A DNA stretch of 64,000 bases, from contig NZ_JAKIKU010000002.1 of NCBI RefSeq assembly GCF_023283985.1, positions 124,001 through 188,000 on the forward strand. The letters run 5' to 3'. Source of the stretch: Shewanella electrodiphila. GTDB lineage: Bacteria; Pseudomonadota; Gammaproteobacteria; Enterobacterales; Shewanellaceae. A model generated the notes under the pieces. It searched no databases, was not told the origin of the DNA, and saw only the letters and a program-made list of their open reading frames with translations. Positions within the stretch are counted from its first letter, which is position 1. The number at the start of each line of letters is the position of its first letter. A program made the position numbers and the translations under genes. Positions 34,289 to 44,919 of the stretch are shown piece by piece.

Positions 34289-36004
34289 TTAACTCACGGC
34301 ACGATTTACATCTGGTGAAAGTCCGCCACAGATTTGATTTCGCCCTGAGCGTTTAGCTTGATATAAATGTTTATCGGCAACTTCAATTAACATGGGCAAC
34401 TGATTGATCGCACTGCAGCTTGTAACAATACCAATACTGGCAGTGACATTGATTTTACGTTGTGATTGGGTGAATGGCAGCTTAGCGATATTCTCACACA
34501 ATCTTGCAGCAAGCGTATTGGCTTCTTGTTCTTGTGTGTGGGGTAAAAAGATGATGAATTCTTCACCGCCCCAGCGTGCTAGTACATCATCTTTTCGCAA
34601 TGTATCTCTGATTAAAGTAGCGACTTTAACCAAAACGGCATCGCCAAAGTTATGGCCATAGGTATCATTAATCCCTTTAAATAGGTCAATATCTATCATT
34701 AAAATAGAAGCGGATTTTTGAATTTTTTCTTCGGCAAACATCGGCTCGACTAGTTGGTAGAATGCACGACGATTATTAAGTCGGGTGAGCGGGTCCATAT
34801 TGGCCATTTTTTCAGCGATGGTTTTTTCATTTTCTACTCGCCTAAATCGTTCGGTTAAGGCAAGGGCCAACAATAATACGTCGATAAAAAAACCGACTTC
34901 AGCAGCGCGATAAGTGAAATGATTAAAGGGGATATAATTCCAAACCGCTAAACAAGTCACAGCGATGCCCAACATTGAAGAAATGGAGGCTATTAAGAAG
35001 AATCGTGCAGAGATATTGCCAAAGTTAAGTGACAAAACACCTAATACAATCATTAGGCCACTAAATAACAGCATAAGATCAAAGGCAAATATGAGCCCTA
35101 ATACTCTATCTTGTAGCATTACTGCCATCAGCATTAATACTGGGAAAATGATGCATAAACTTTTTAAAATTCGATTAAGTGTAGGCAATTGAAATTTTAA
35201 TCGTAGAAAGTGGCAAGCGAATAAAATCCCGCTAGTACAAAAGGTCACCATCAGCAGGGGAATTGACCATTGTTGCCATAAGGGAGAGTTAGGCCACAGC
35301 CATAAAGAACCATGACCACTGTAGGCAAAGTGGAGCATTAAAAAGTTACCAAGATACAAACTATAAAAAAGATAGCTTTTGAGCCGTAGGCCAATGAATA
35401 AAATGAAGTTGTAGATTAATAAAGCGGTGATCGCGCCATAGAGAAACCCGTAACTATAATTATTGAAAGCACTTTTTTGTAGCATTTCTTTTTGGTTAAA
35501 CAAATAAACGGGAATTGCCATCGGATCGGGTGTTTGTACTCTGATAAGCACATCAGTTTTGCCTATCGGGTAGCTGTAATTAAAGTTAAAACTCGGTTGC
35601 ATTGCCGATTGTTGGTAGTAAAGTGACAAGTCGCCTTGGTGCTCAAAGTGGACTATTGTATCGTTATCAAACCAAAAGGCGCTGACTTCGTCGAGCCAAT
35701 AATTATCAATATGCAAAACTCGGTTCAAGGGCTCTGAGGCATCATTATTAATAGTGAGATGCAGCCATACCGGTTTGGCATTAATACCGTAGTTACTGAT
35801 ACTTTGATTAACGGGACTAAATTTTCCTTTTTTTAAAAGCTCAAAAGCCTGAGAAGCATTCAGCCTGTCCTTTTCAACATATTGGGACAGAGAGTAGCCG
35901 ATGGGTTCTGGATGGTTTTCAGATAAATGAAGGGCGTCAGCTTGAACTATGCAGACGTTCAACCCAAGAATTAAACTAATAGCTAACGTAAATATCCATT
36001 TCAT
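34289..36004 (-). CDS. 7TM-DISM diguanylate cyclase (GGDEF)
   Basis: A 571-residue membrane sensor. A signal peptide (1-22) precedes a periplasmic 7TMR-DISM extracellular domain (about 35-165, with YGINAKPVWLHLTI and DNYWLDEVSAFWF), then seven membrane helices (about 185-385) and a GGDEF domain (about 405-560). The active loop is RWGGEEF and the metal Asp is in LMIDIDLFKGINDTYGH. The RxxD inhibitory site, which would lie five residues before GGEEF, reads RKDD(V) nearby, so product inhibition is plausible. It should make c-di-GMP in response to a periplasmic ligand, probably a carbohydrate or amino-acid-like compound. Monocistronic. Confidence 0.92.
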   Translation of the reverse strand: MKWIFTLAISLILGLNVCIVQADALHLSENHPEPIGYSLSQYVEKDRLNASQAFELLKKGKFSPVNQSISNYGINAKPVWLHLTINNDASEPLNRVLHIDNYWLDEVSAFWFDNDTIVHFEHQGDLSLYYQQSAMQPSFNFNYSYPIGKTDVLIRVQTPDPMAIPVYLFNQKEMLQKSAFNNYSYGFLYGAITALLIYNFILFIGLRLKSYLFYSLYLGNFLMLHFAYSGHGSLWLWPNSPLWQQWSIPLLMVTFCTSGILFACHFLRLKFQLPTLNRILKSLCIIFPVLMLMAVMLQDRVLGLIFAFDLMLLFSGLMIVLGVLSLNFGNISARFFLIASISSMLGIAVTCLAVWNYIPFNHFTYRAAEVGFFIDVLLLALALTERFRRVENEKTIAEKMANMDPLTRLNNRRAFYQLVEPMFAEEKIQKSASILMIDIDLFKGINDTYGHNFGDAVLVKVATLIRDTLRKDDVLARWGGEEFIIFLPHTQEQEANTLAARLCENIAKLPFTQSQRKINVTASIGIVTSCSAINQLPMLIEVADKHLYQAKRSGRNQICGGLSPDVNRAVS

Positions 36005-36082
36005 AAGTGCGATAAAATACCATTATTTATCTTGTTAACGCTGAAATCCATGTTCTAGCAAAGTGCGATTTAGCTAGAGTTC

Positions 36083-36138
36083 TGTGTATTAAGAGCTGTT
36101 TATTAAGAGCTGTGTATTAAGAGCTGTTTATTAAGCGC
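36083..36138. repeat. 14-bp tandem repeat TGT(G/T)TATTAAGAGC, four copies
   Basis: Four head-to-tail copies alternate G and T at the fourth base, so the array can also be read as two 28-bp units. It lies in the divergent promoter gap of the diguanylate cyclase and the AlkB gene; the rest of that gap (36139-36351) shows only A+T-rich promoter-like DNA. Confidence 0.9.
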
Positions 36139-36351
36139 TGTTTGTTCATAACGCTCTGTTAAGGCTAAGCTTCGTTTAACTGTATATTTTACAACTAGAA
36201 TAGCTCAATGCTTTATTGATTTTAGGTTCTCATAATAAAGTGATACTGAATATTAAAATTATGTAATAAACCTTGTTTGCATACTTAAGGATTAGTCACA
36301 AAGGTGAGCTTGTCAAAATTAAACATGCGATAAATCAATAGGTAAAGTGAG

Positions 36352-36990
36352 ATGAAACAGCTAGGTTTAGGGCTATTACCAAAAGAAGAGCTTAAAAATG
36401 TCAGTCCTAGGTCTGAGCAAGCTATCGCACCTGTAACGTTAATTAAAACGTTTTTGAACTTGCAGCAACAGCAAGCGCTATTAACTGAATCGTTAACGTA
36501 TCCTTTTGCACAGCCTATGGTTACTGTATTTGGTAAACAGCATCCTATTCCGCGTAAACAGGTATGGTTTGCTGATGATGGGTGTGCCTATCAGTATTCA
36601 TCCTTACTGATAACCCCGACACCTTGGCCGCAAGGATTATTGAGCTTAAGAAACCAATTGCAGCAGCAACTTAATGTAAATACTAATGGCGTATTAGTAA
36701 ATCGCTATCAAAATGGTTCAGATAGCATGGGTTGGCACAGTGATGATGAGCCAGAAATCGAGCCCAATAGTGACATAGTGTCGATAAGCCTTGGTGCAAG
36801 TAGAGATTTTGTATTAAGGCACAAAGCTACTCAGCAAAAGCTGACGATTACATTGCACTCTGGTGATTTATTAATCATGCATGGTGATATGCAGCAAAAT
36901 TGGCAGCATAGTGTGCCAAAACGCCTAAAAGTGTCTGAACCGAGAATTAATCTTACATTTCGCAAATTAGTTGTTGGTTTTCATGAGTAA
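36352..36990 (+). CDS. AlkB-family 2-oxoglutarate/Fe(II) dioxygenase
   Basis: A 212-residue dioxygenase of the AlkB/ALKBH2 group that removes methyl lesions from DNA or RNA. Iron ligands are the His and Asp in GWHSDDEP (about residue 124) and His in NWQHSVPK (about 186); the 2-oxoglutarate Arg pair is in PRINLTFRK (about 199-205). The nucleotide-recognition lid carries the PRKQVWFADDGCAYQYS segment. No ada-type site or SOS box was recognised upstream. AAAGTGAG precedes the ATG. Confidence 0.93.
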   Translation: MKQLGLGLLPKEELKNVSPRSEQAIAPVTLIKTFLNLQQQQALLTESLTYPFAQPMVTVFGKQHPIPRKQVWFADDGCAYQYSSLLITPTPWPQGLLSLRNQLQQQLNVNTNGVLVNRYQNGSDSMGWHSDDEPEIEPNSDIVSISLGASRDFVLRHKATQQKLTITLHSGDLLIMHGDMQQNWQHSVPKRLKVSEPRINLTFRKLVVGFHE

Positions 36991-37143
36991 TTTTCAAGTT
37001 AATAATTAGGGTTAAAAAGTGAGCAAGCTTGCATTGTCAGCATTTTTTGCCAAACATGTCTTATTGAATTTATGTCGGTTTGATTTTTGAAACGTTAAAC
37101 AGTAGTCTTCAACCTTTCAGATTGTAGATAAAAAGAGTTTGTT

Positions 37144-37443
37144 ATGTCAGTTGAACAAGTGATAACCCAAAAACTGAACCAGTCTTTTAGCCCAATCCAT
37201 TTAGACGTACTTAATGAAAGTAATCGTCATCATGTACCACCAAACTCTGAGACACACTTTAAAGTTGTAGTCGTGAGTGATGAGTTTGAATCTCAACGTC
37301 TTATATCCCGTCATCGCGCGGTAAACGGCGTTTTAGCTGAAGAGTTAGCTAATGGTGTTCATGCATTATCAATTAATGCTTATACTCAAGAAGAGTGGAA
37401 GGCCCTTGATACAGTGCCTAAAACGCCGAACTGTAAAGGCTAG
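37144..37443 (+). CDS. BolA-family protein
   Basis: A 99-residue BolA-like protein. Key segments: LNESNRHHVPPNSETHFKVVVVSDEFESQRLISRHRAVNGVLAEEL, with His39-type and the conserved His in SRHRAV that ligate Fe-S clusters together with monothiol glutaredoxins. BolA proteins act in Fe-S trafficking and as morphogenic transcription regulators under stress. The HHVPP/SETHF pattern is that of BolA rather than IbaG. Monocistronic with its own terminator. Confidence 0.92.
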   Translation: MSVEQVITQKLNQSFSPIHLDVLNESNRHHVPPNSETHFKVVVVSDEFESQRLISRHRAVNGVLAEELANGVHALSINAYTQEEWKALDTVPKTPNCKG

Positions 37444-37485
37444 TTTTTTACTGTGTCATACAGTGAAAATACGTTAGTTATTCTT

Positions 37486-37507
37486 AAACCTCATCAGCGG
37501 ATGGGGT
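37486..37507 (+). terminator. Terminator after bolA
   Basis: AACCTCATC / GATGGGGTT (one G-T pair) with a 4-nt loop, followed by TTTTTA. Confidence 0.8.
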
Positions 37508-37750
37508 TTTTTATTGCCTCCAATTTACCTTCTTCAATTACCACATTAATTGCCTTATATTTTGACGGCATCACCCCAATCAATAATTACAATGAATAGC
37601 CATGGGGCGGTTCAAGTTTGACCGATTGTCATAAGCTTGTCATTGGAAGGTGATATGCATGGATATCTTCAATGGTTTGCTTAGCTGTTCGCATTTTATT
37701 TTGATGCTATGATGCCAAGCAGATTATTTGCCAACCTTAAGGAATGTGTA

Positions 37751-38260
37751 ATGCCTTTACTTGATAGTTTTACCGTTGACCATACACGCATGGACGCGCC
37801 GGCTGTTCGTGTTGCTAAGCATATGAGTACACCTAAAGGTGACACCATTACGGTATTTGACTTACGTTTTTGTGCGCCGAATAAAGATATTTTGAGTGAA
37901 CGTGGCATTCATACCTTAGAGCATTTATTTGCAGGCTTTATGCGTGATCATTTAAATGGTGACAGTGTTGAGATTATTGATATCTCGCCAATGGGTTGTC
38001 GTACTGGCTTTTACATGAGTTTAATTGGTGTGCCATCAGAGCGTATGGTTGCAGATGCGTGGTTAGCTGCAATGGAAGATGTGCTTAATGTGGTTGAGCA
38101 AACTGAAATTCCTGAATTAAATGAATACCAATGCGGTACATTTGAGATGCATTCACTTGAACAAGCTCAAGATATAGCTCGCGCTATTATCGCAGCAGGC
38201 GTCAGCGTCAATCGTAACGATGATTTGAAATTAAGCGATGATATTTTAGGAACGCTTTAA
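37751..38260 (+). CDS. luxS: S-ribosylhomocysteine lyase LuxS
   Basis: A 169-residue LuxS enzyme, cleaving S-ribosylhomocysteine to homocysteine and the AI-2 precursor DPD as part of the activated methyl cycle. Motifs: [11 protein letters not shown], the zinc-binding HTLEH (residues 54-58), the catalytic Cys in [10 protein letters not shown] and the third zinc Cys in [13 protein letters not shown]. The start at 37751 ([11 protein letters not shown]) has AAGGA 8 bases upstream and gives the standard length; an ORF start at 37709 would add 14 residues. Neither pfs nor lsr genes are next to it, so only the metabolic role is certain. Confidence 0.97.
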   Translation: MPLLDSFTVDHTRMDAPAVRVAKHMSTPKGDTITVFDLRFCAPNKDILSERGIHTLEHLFAGFMRDHLNGDSVEIIDISPMGCRTGFYMSLIGVPSERMVADAWLAAMEDVLNVVEQTEIPELNEYQCGTFEMHSLEQAQDIARAIIAAGVSVNRNDDLKLSDDILGTL

Positions 38261-38293
38261 CGGTTTTAATTTGCAAACAGCATAGATTTATCA

Positions 38294-38313
38294 AAAGCGG
38301 CTTCGGCCGCTTT
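38294..38313 (+). terminator. Terminator of luxS
   Basis: AAAGCGGC / GCCGCTTT with a UUCG tetraloop, followed by GTTTTTA. Confidence 0.92.
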
Positions 38314-38373
38314 GTTTTTATGAGGTTAATTAATTATTAAAATACTGTTCTTATTTGTGTGAAAACGTTATTG

Positions 38374-38387
38374 TTATCAGTTGATAA
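38374..38387. promoter_or_regulatory. Palindrome TTATCAGTTGATAA upstream of the barrel protein
   Basis: Two inverted TTATCA/TGATAA arms, 69 bp before the ATG. The orientation is opposite to a Fur box, so the ligand is unclear. A hairpin CATCG..CGATG (38413-38429) lies closer to the gene. Confidence 0.35.
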
Positions 38388-38455
38388 TAGGACGTTATTT
38401 ATAACAATAAAGCATCGAATATAACGATGCTGATGATGTATTTTGGGAGTTAATC

Positions 38456-40531
38456 ATGTCTAAAAGCCAATTCAGCTTGTCTGTAATTGCTTCAGCTGTG
38501 CTTTTTGTTTGCCATTCAGGTTCTAGTTTTGCTGGAACATCCGTTACTGCCTCAATGGATGAGTCGAACAATACTGTTGTGCTAACCCAGCCTCAGACGG
38601 CTCCGCTGCATTATCGAGATAGCACCATTCCGCTAGCTTTTTCAGGAATGACAGTGTTGCCTAGCAGTCAAGGACAGGCGACAGCAGTTACTCACCGCGG
38701 CGCAATGAGTGGTATTGCTATTACACAAGATCGTGTTAGTTTTTCTCCTTCTCCTTATGCAGCACCTCAGCTTGTACTTCAGCCTAATTTAGCGCTACAA
38801 AGTAAAATATCAGCTTTAACTCTCACAGATGTGGCCAAAGGCGGCATGGGATCTTTTGGTCATGTTAATTACACGACTGCGCAGATTAGTCCAAATGAAT
38901 TGGGCGGTAAGGCAAATATTGAAATCAATGAAAATGGTGATGGCCACGTAGGTGCAATTGCCAGCGGATTGAATAAAGAATACGGCATGATGTTAGCGGT
39001 GGATTATCAAAACACAGCTGAAGAAGTCGGTTTTGTTAGCGGCTTTGATAATGAGCAAACGCAAACTGACATTATGTTTAAAATTAATGCTGATAGCTTA
39101 GTTGGCGCGCGTAATCCGCAGCAAACCGAATTTATGTACCAGTACACTGACTCTGATAGCGGTTATTCAAATGTGGGCTTAACAGCGCAAGACTGGGGAA
39201 CGAATCCAGGTACTCGATATTCTGCGACGCAAAATGATCAGCAAGAAGGCCAGCGTCACAAGTACCAAGTTAGCCATATCGTTGATTTAACTGGTGGCAC
39301 TCAAATGGTGTCAGACTTTTATTACCAGTCCTATGATGAGAAAAAAGCGCAGCTTAATACATTAGACGGTAACTTTATTGGTTTGACTGAGTTGCAAGCC
39401 ATCGCTGACTTTGATACCAACCCAGTTGGAAGCAATAATCTTTCTTCTATGTTAGAAGATAATCACTATGCTGGTTATGGGCTGCAAACTGAAGGAACGA
39501 GTCAGTATGGTGAGCATCAAGTAACTTACGGTGCCCTGTATCATTCAGATAAAGCTGAAATGAAATTTGGTCAACAAGATTGGTTATGGAGTGACGATAG
39601 AAGTCTTTCCAGTGTCAATGTAGATAAAGCTGTAATGGCGTATGTTGATGATGTGAATGTGTTTACCACTACAGCCGATGCTAAATTAAATTATGGCGCT
39701 TTATCATTTAACTTAGGGTTGGCGTTTGAAAATGTCAGTACCACTCGTGAAGTCAGTGTTGAAGCATATGGCATTGAAGCCGCAGACTTCTCTGATGACG
39801 GTTGGATACCATCACTTGAAATTGCCTATACTACAGGCGCTTGGAAAGCGGCACTTGCAGCGAAACAAGCATGGAGTGCAGCTTCTGCAGGCAATGCCAG
39901 TCAACAAGCGCAAGAGTCAATGCATTATCAACTTGGGTTAACTTACCAGACAGACTCGCTTAATCTCGGTGTAAATCTTTATATGCAAGACTTCGATAAT
40001 CAGCACATTAGCTGTATGTGGAGTATGGCATGTGACTATTCTCAGCGTTATGTGCAAGAAAATATTGAAGACGTGAGTGTTAATGGCGTCGATTTATCTG
40101 CCGATTACCAATTTGCTTTCGAGAGTTTCTCCATTCCGTTGAGCGTTCAATACCAGTATAGCCAGGCTGAATTTGGTGAATCAGGTGTTAACGACTTAAT
40201 TGGTTTATATGTGAAAGGCGAACAATTGCCTTGGGTGCCTGAGCAGCAATTAGCCATTAGTGGTGGTGTTATTGTTGGAGCGTTTAGTTTTATGGCCCAA
40301 GGGCTTTATCAGTCAGAGCTAGGATATGCGACAGCATTTAATGGTGGAGAACAAATTGACGGGCAATGGAAAGTCGATATTGCCGCTAATTATCATATTT
40401 CTACTGTGCATGAAGTGTATTTACGTATAGAAAATGTACTTGATGAGGATTTAGTGAGTCAACAGTCTACTTTAGGCATTAATGCTCAAGGTGAGATGTT
40501 GACATATTTCGGCTATCAAGCACGTTTCTAA
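38456..40531 (+). CDS. TonB-dependent-receptor-like outer membrane beta-barrel
   Basis: A 691-residue outer membrane protein. It has a signal peptide (1-26, SGSSFAG), a short plug-like N-terminal part and many alternating aromatic beta-strands. It ends in YLRIENVLDEDLVSQQ...QARF: the NxLD(E) strand and a terminal Phe are the usual end of TonB-dependent receptors. The plug is shorter and poorly conserved, and I see no clear TonB box, so substrate uptake via TonB is uncertain. Cysteines occur as a CMWSMAC pair (about 522-528), possibly disulfide-linked. Substrate unknown. GGGAG precedes the ATG. Confidence 0.8.
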   Translation: MSKSQFSLSVIASAVLFVCHSGSSFAGTSVTASMDESNNTVVLTQPQTAPLHYRDSTIPLAFSGMTVLPSSQGQATAVTHRGAMSGIAITQDRVSFSPSPYAAPQLVLQPNLALQSKISALTLTDVAKGGMGSFGHVNYTTAQISPNELGGKANIEINENGDGHVGAIASGLNKEYGMMLAVDYQNTAEEVGFVSGFDNEQTQTDIMFKINADSLVGARNPQQTEFMYQYTDSDSGYSNVGLTAQDWGTNPGTRYSATQNDQQEGQRHKYQVSHIVDLTGGTQMVSDFYYQSYDEKKAQLNTLDGNFIGLTELQAIADFDTNPVGSNNLSSMLEDNHYAGYGLQTEGTSQYGEHQVTYGALYHSDKAEMKFGQQDWLWSDDRSLSSVNVDKAVMAYVDDVNVFTTTADAKLNYGALSFNLGLAFENVSTTREVSVEAYGIEAADFSDDGWIPSLEIAYTTGAWKAALAAKQAWSAASAGNASQQAQESMHYQLGLTYQTDSLNLGVNLYMQDFDNQHISCMWSMACDYSQRYVQENIEDVSVNGVDLSADYQFAFESFSIPLSVQYQYSQAEFGESGVNDLIGLYVKGEQLPWVPEQQLAISGGVIVGAFSFMAQGLYQSELGYATAFNGGEQIDGQWKVDIAANYHISTVHEVYLRIENVLDEDLVSQQSTLGINAQGEMLTYFGYQARF

Positions 40532-40961
40532 AAAAATACAATCCCTTCTATATTACCTAGCTTACTGTTTTAAAAGTGCTTTAGTATGGGCTTAATTAGC
40601 CCATACTAACTGCTACAAATGTTAACAAATAGATAAACCACTTCCTCTATTAATTCTTTTAAAATTAATGCTATAGTGCTCATGTTGCTGGATTATTGCA
40701 TCGAATCGCGTGATATCAGTCTATTCCACACCCTAAATAGGTGTAATTGTTTAAAAATGAACAATCAAAAATTTCAATCACCTATTATTTTCGTGGCGAT
40801 AGCGCACATTTTGAGGTAAAATGCGCGCGACCAGCGTGATTGCGATCGCATTTCCGTGATAAATCTGCGCTAGCTCAACACTGAAGTGTTTGTTAACACT
40901 TTGTATTTTTTGGGTAGGAACGCGGCGCATTGTCTTTCCTTCAAACGTAGTGCTTGTGGAT
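40532..40961 (+). other. Promoter region of the nqr operon
   Basis: A 430-bp gap with no gene. The small inverted repeat ACACC/GGTGT (40728-40744) and a G+C-rich segment (GCGCGCGACC) near 40830 are seen. No specific operator recognised; the nqr promoter must lie here. Confidence 0.4.
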
Positions 40962-42296
40962 ATGATTACAATAAAGAAAGGATTGGAACTACCTCTAGCA
41001 GGTGGCCCAGAGCAAGTTATCCATAATGGCCCAGCCATTAAGAATGTCGCCACTTTGGGTGAAGAGTATATTGGCTTACGTCCAACGATGAAAATCAAGG
41101 TTGGCGAAAAAGTTAAGAAAGGCCAGGTTATTTTTGAAGATAAAAAAAACCTAGGTGTAAAATATACTGCTTTAGCTAGTGGGACTGTATTAGAAATTAA
41201 CCGGGGTGCTAAACGTGTACTTCAGTCAGTTGTTATTGAAGTGGAAGGTGACGACAAAGTCAGCTTTACTCAATACAGTGCTGATGCGTTAAACACGTTA
41301 GATGCAGCTGTTGTCAAAGAGAACTTGATTGAATCAGGTCTATGGACAGCTTTGCGTACTCGCCCTTTCAGTAAAGTACCTGCAGTTGACTCTGTCGCCG
41401 CTGGTATTTTCGTCACCGCTATAGATACCCAACCACTAGCTGCAGATCCTGCAATTGTGATTGCTGAGCATAAAGAAGATTTCGCAAACGGTTTAACCCT
41501 GCTTGCAAAATTAACTGAAGGCAAAGTGTTCATTGCTAAAGCGCCTGGTGCAGATATTCCTACTGGGAATGCTCAAGTTGAAGAGTTTGCTGGTAAACAT
41601 CCGGCAGGCCTTGTGGGTACTCATATACATAACTTACTTCCTGCATCTGCAACACGTACTGTGTGGCATGTTGGCTATCAAGATGTGATTGCAATCGGTC
41701 AGCTATTTACCCAAGGCGAACTTAACACTCAACGTGTTGTTGCTATTGGTGGCCCACAAGCTAAGAACCCTCGTCTCGTTCGTACGGTTTTAGGTGCAAG
41801 CACTAACGAACTTACTGCTGGTGAAATTGAAGGTAATACCGTTCGTGTTATCTCAGGTTCAGTATTAAGTGGTCGTCAAGCTGCAGGTCCTCACGCTTAC
41901 CTTGGTCGTTACCATCAACAAATTAGTTTGTTGCTTGAAGGTAATGAAAAAGAATTATTCGGTTGGGCTATGCCTGGCAGCGATAAGTTCTCTATCACTC
42001 GTGCATTCTTAGGTCACTTAAACCGTACTGGTCTGTTCAACATGACCACAAGTACTGGTGGTTCTGACCGTGCAATGGTACCGATTGGTAACTATGAACG
42101 TGTTGTTCCGTTAGACATCTTACCGACAATGTTACTTCGCGATTTAGTTTCTGGTGATTACGATGGTGCAGCTGCACTGGGTGCATTAGAGCTAGACGAA
42201 GAAGACTTGGCATTATGTACCTTCGTATGTCCAGGCAAGTATGACTACGGTACATACCTGCGTGATTGTTTAGATACGATCGAGAGGGAAGGCTAA
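40962..42296 (+). CDS. nqrA: Na+-translocating NADH:quinone reductase subunit A
   Basis: A 444-residue subunit A of the sodium-pumping NADH dehydrogenase, which carries no cofactor but contributes to quinone binding. It begins [20 protein letters not shown], the conserved opening of NqrA, and runs the usual length. The longer in-frame reading from 40890 adds 24 residues with no homology and no ribosome site; the ATG at 40962 is the normal start. It is the first gene of nqrABCDEF; its stop overlaps the nqrB start by one base. Confidence 0.96.
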   Translation: MITIKKGLELPLAGGPEQVIHNGPAIKNVATLGEEYIGLRPTMKIKVGEKVKKGQVIFEDKKNLGVKYTALASGTVLEINRGAKRVLQSVVIEVEGDDKVSFTQYSADALNTLDAAVVKENLIESGLWTALRTRPFSKVPAVDSVAAGIFVTAIDTQPLAADPAIVIAEHKEDFANGLTLLAKLTEGKVFIAKAPGADIPTGNAQVEEFAGKHPAGLVGTHIHNLLPASATRTVWHVGYQDVIAIGQLFTQGELNTQRVVAIGGPQAKNPRLVRTVLGASTNELTAGEIEGNTVRVISGSVLSGRQAAGPHAYLGRYHQQISLLLEGNEKELFGWAMPGSDKFSITRAFLGHLNRTGLFNMTTSTGGSDRAMVPIGNYERVVPLDILPTMLLRDLVSGDYDGAAALGALELDEEDLALCTFVCPGKYDYGTYLRDCLDTIEREG

Positions 42297-43498
42297 TGAG
42301 CTTGAAAGATTTTATCGAGCGTATTGAACCGCAATTTGAAAAAGGCGGTAAGTACGAAAAGTGGTACGCCCTTTATGAAGCGGCTGCGACTGTGTTTTAC
42401 ACTCCAGGTAAAGTAAACAAAGGTAGCACGCATGTGCGTGATAACCTTGACCTTAAGCGTATGATGATTACGGTTTGGGCGTGTACTTTCCCTGCAATGT
42501 TCTTTGGTATGTACAACGTTGGCTTACAAGCTCAAGATGCGCTTATTGCTGGTTTTGCTACTCCTGATGTATGGCAAGTCAGCCTATTTAGCTTATTCGG
42601 TACTGAGCTAACAGCAGACTCTGGCATCGCGGCCTTGATGTGGTACGGTGCCTGTTGGTTCTTACCTATCTACGCTGTGACCTTTGCGGTTGGTGGCTTC
42701 TGGGAAGTATTATTTGCTTCTGTACGTGGCCATGAAGTTAACGAAGGTTTCTTTGTTACCTCGATTCTTTTTGCGCTCACACTGCCAGCAACAATTCCTT
42801 TATGGATGGTTGCACTAGGTATTACCTTCGGTGTTGTTGTTGCTAAAGAAGTGTTCGGTGGTACAGGTCGTAACTTCTTAAACCCTGCACTAGCTGGTCG
42901 TGCTTTCCTATTCTTTGCTTACCCATTAAACATGTCAGGTGACACGTCTTGGGTTGTTGCTGATGGCTACTCTGGTGCAACTGCACTGAGTCAAGCTGCA
43001 CAGGGCACATTAGAATACGGTATCACTCAAGACTGGTGGGATGCTTTCTTTGGTTTCATTCCAGGTTCTGTCGGTGAAGTTTCTACGTTCGCTATCTTAT
43101 TAGGCGGCGCGGTGATTGTTTATACTCGTATTGCATCTTGGCGCATTATTGCAGGTGTTTTACTCGGTATGATTGCAGTGTCAACACTGCTTAATGTCAT
43201 CGGAAGTGACACCAATGCAATGTTTGCAACGCCTTGGTATTGGCACCTTGTTTTAGGTGGCTTTGCATTCGGTATGATGTTTATGGCAACTGACCCAGTT
43301 TCAGCGTCATTTACTAACAATGCGAAATGGGCTTATGGTTTATTGATTGGTGCCATGGCTGTCTTTATTCGTGTTATTAACCCAGCATTCCCAGAAGGCA
43401 TGATGTTAGCAATTCTATTCGCTAACTTATTCGCACCATTATTTGACCATTTTGTGGTTCAAGCAAATGTTAAGCGGAGGATTTCACGTGGCCAGTAA
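42296..43498 (+). CDS. nqrB: Na+-translocating NADH:quinone reductase subunit B
   Basis: A 400-residue integral membrane subunit with about ten helices. The covalent-FMN site is in [11 protein letters not shown], where Thr of the SGAT motif is flavinylated by ApbE. The ubiquinone-binding and Na+-path residues lie in the hydrophobic core, e.g. [22 protein letters not shown]. It starts in the TAATG overlap with nqrA, a sign of translational coupling, and its end overlaps nqrC by 11 bases. Confidence 0.96.
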   Translation: MSLKDFIERIEPQFEKGGKYEKWYALYEAAATVFYTPGKVNKGSTHVRDNLDLKRMMITVWACTFPAMFFGMYNVGLQAQDALIAGFATPDVWQVSLFSLFGTELTADSGIAALMWYGACWFLPIYAVTFAVGGFWEVLFASVRGHEVNEGFFVTSILFALTLPATIPLWMVALGITFGVVVAKEVFGGTGRNFLNPALAGRAFLFFAYPLNMSGDTSWVVADGYSGATALSQAAQGTLEYGITQDWWDAFFGFIPGSVGEVSTFAILLGGAVIVYTRIASWRIIAGVLLGMIAVSTLLNVIGSDTNAMFATPWYWHLVLGGFAFGMMFMATDPVSASFTNNAKWAYGLLIGAMAVFIRVINPAFPEGMMLAILFANLFAPLFDHFVVQANVKRRISRGQ

Positions 43499-44282
43499 TA
43501 AAGAATCAATCGGCAAAACATTATTTGTTGTTGTCGGTCTGTGCTTTGTCTGCTCAATGTTCGTTTCGACGGCAGCAGTGTTATTAAAGCCGACTCAACA
43601 GCAAAATAAGTTATTAGATAAGCAAAAGTACATTCTTGAAGCTGCTGGTTTAGTTGATACTAAGGCTGGCAAAGTAGAGAAAGACGTTATCATCGAAAAG
43701 TACAATAAGTACGTTGAAGCTCGCCTTGTTGATTTAAAAACAGGTGACTTCGTAGAAGGTGATGCGGATACTTTTGATGTTGAAAAAGCAGCACGTACTC
43801 CTGCAACGTCTTTCAAACCTGAAAACGATATTGCATCAGTTAAGCGCGTAGCAAACCAGGGTGTTGTTTATCTTGTTAAAGATGACAGCAACGAACTACA
43901 AACCGTGATTATTCCTGTTAAAGGCTACGGTTTATGGTCAACCATGTTTGCTTTCTTAGCCGTTGAACCTGATATGAATACAATTCGTAGCTTAGTGTAT
44001 TACGACTTTACTGGTTCTGGTGAAACCCCAGGTCTAGGTGGTGAAGTTCAAAACCCACAATGGGTTGCTAAGTGGCAAGGTAAGAAACTTTATGACGACA
44101 ATGGCGAGCTAGCCATTCAAGTGACAAAGATCCCTACTATCGCATCTTCAGTCCACGGTGTTGACGCATTATCTGGTGCGACACTAACGAGTAACGGTGT
44201 TCAGTACTCACTAACGTTCTGGTTAGGTGAAGAAGGTTTTGCACGCTTTATTGAAAAAGCACGCAATGGAGGACTTAGCTAA
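43488..44282 (+). CDS. nqrC: Na+-translocating NADH:quinone reductase subunit C
   Basis: A 264-residue subunit: one N-terminal membrane helix (about 10-30) and a periplasmic FMN domain. The FMN-bonded Thr is in [14 protein letters not shown]. It starts at GTG 43488, preceded by GGAGGA; the track start upstream lies inside nqrB. The stop overlaps the nqrD start (TAATG). Together with NqrB it transfers electrons between FAD of NqrF and the quinone site. Confidence 0.95.
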   Translation: MASNKESIGKTLFVVVGLCFVCSMFVSTAAVLLKPTQQQNKLLDKQKYILEAAGLVDTKAGKVEKDVIIEKYNKYVEARLVDLKTGDFVEGDADTFDVEKAARTPATSFKPENDIASVKRVANQGVVYLVKDDSNELQTVIIPVKGYGLWSTMFAFLAVEPDMNTIRSLVYYDFTGSGETPGLGGEVQNPQWVAKWQGKKLYDDNGELAIQVTKIPTIASSVHGVDALSGATLTSNGVQYSLTFWLGEEGFARFIEKARNGGLS

Positions 44283-44914
44283 TGGCTGATGCTAAAGAAC
44301 TTAAACAGGTTCTGACCGGACCTATCATTAATAACAACCCGATTGCTTTGCAAATTCTGGGTGTATGTAGTGCGCTAGCAGTAACCGCTAAAATGGAAAC
44401 TGCCATCGTAATGACATTAGCATTGACAGTGGTTACCGCATTCTCGAATTTATTTATTTCGATTTTACGTAATCACATTCCAAGCAGTGTTCGTATTATT
44501 GTGCAGATGACCATTATTGCTTCGTTAGTAATTGTGGTTGACCAAGTATTGCAAGCTTACGCCTATGACGTTGCGAAGCAATTATCAGTATTCGTTGGTT
44601 TGATTATTACTAACTGTATTGTAATGGGTCGTGCAGAAGCCTATGCGATGAAAACACCACCTTTAATGAGCTTCATGGATGGTATCGGTAATGGCCTAGG
44701 CTACGGTGCAATCCTATTATCAGTTGGCTTCTTCCGTGAGCTATTTGGTAACGGTTCATTATTTGGCGTGGAAATCCTAAGCAAAATCTCTGACGGTGGT
44801 TGGTACCAGCCTAATGGCTTGTTACTTCTTCCTCCTAGTGCGTTCTTCTTGATCGGCATTTTGATCTGGGTTATCCGTACTTATAAGCCAGAGCAAGTAG
44901 AAGCAAAAGGGTAA
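44282..44914 (+). CDS. nqrD: Na+-translocating NADH:quinone reductase subunit D
   Basis: A 210-residue membrane subunit with six helices. It has [23 protein letters not shown] near the N-terminus and [13 protein letters not shown] in the centre; the Cys residues of these two segments and those of NqrE bind the membrane iron (Fe-S) centre. The gene begins in the TAATG overlap with nqrC and is followed by nqrE after 5 bases. Confidence 0.96.
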   Translation: MADAKELKQVLTGPIINNNPIALQILGVCSALAVTAKMETAIVMTLALTVVTAFSNLFISILRNHIPSSVRIIVQMTIIASLVIVVDQVLQAYAYDVAKQLSVFVGLIITNCIVMGRAEAYAMKTPPLMSFMDGIGNGLGYGAILLSVGFFRELFGNGSLFGVEILSKISDGGWYQPNGLLLLPPSAFFLIGILIWVIRTYKPEQVEAKG

Positions 44915-44919
44915 GCGCA

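Noticed and set aside
38371..38391. Fur box before the TonB-receptor-like gene
   Set aside because: The TTATCA..TGATAA palindrome has arms in the opposite orientation to the Fur consensus, so it is not a convincing Fur site.
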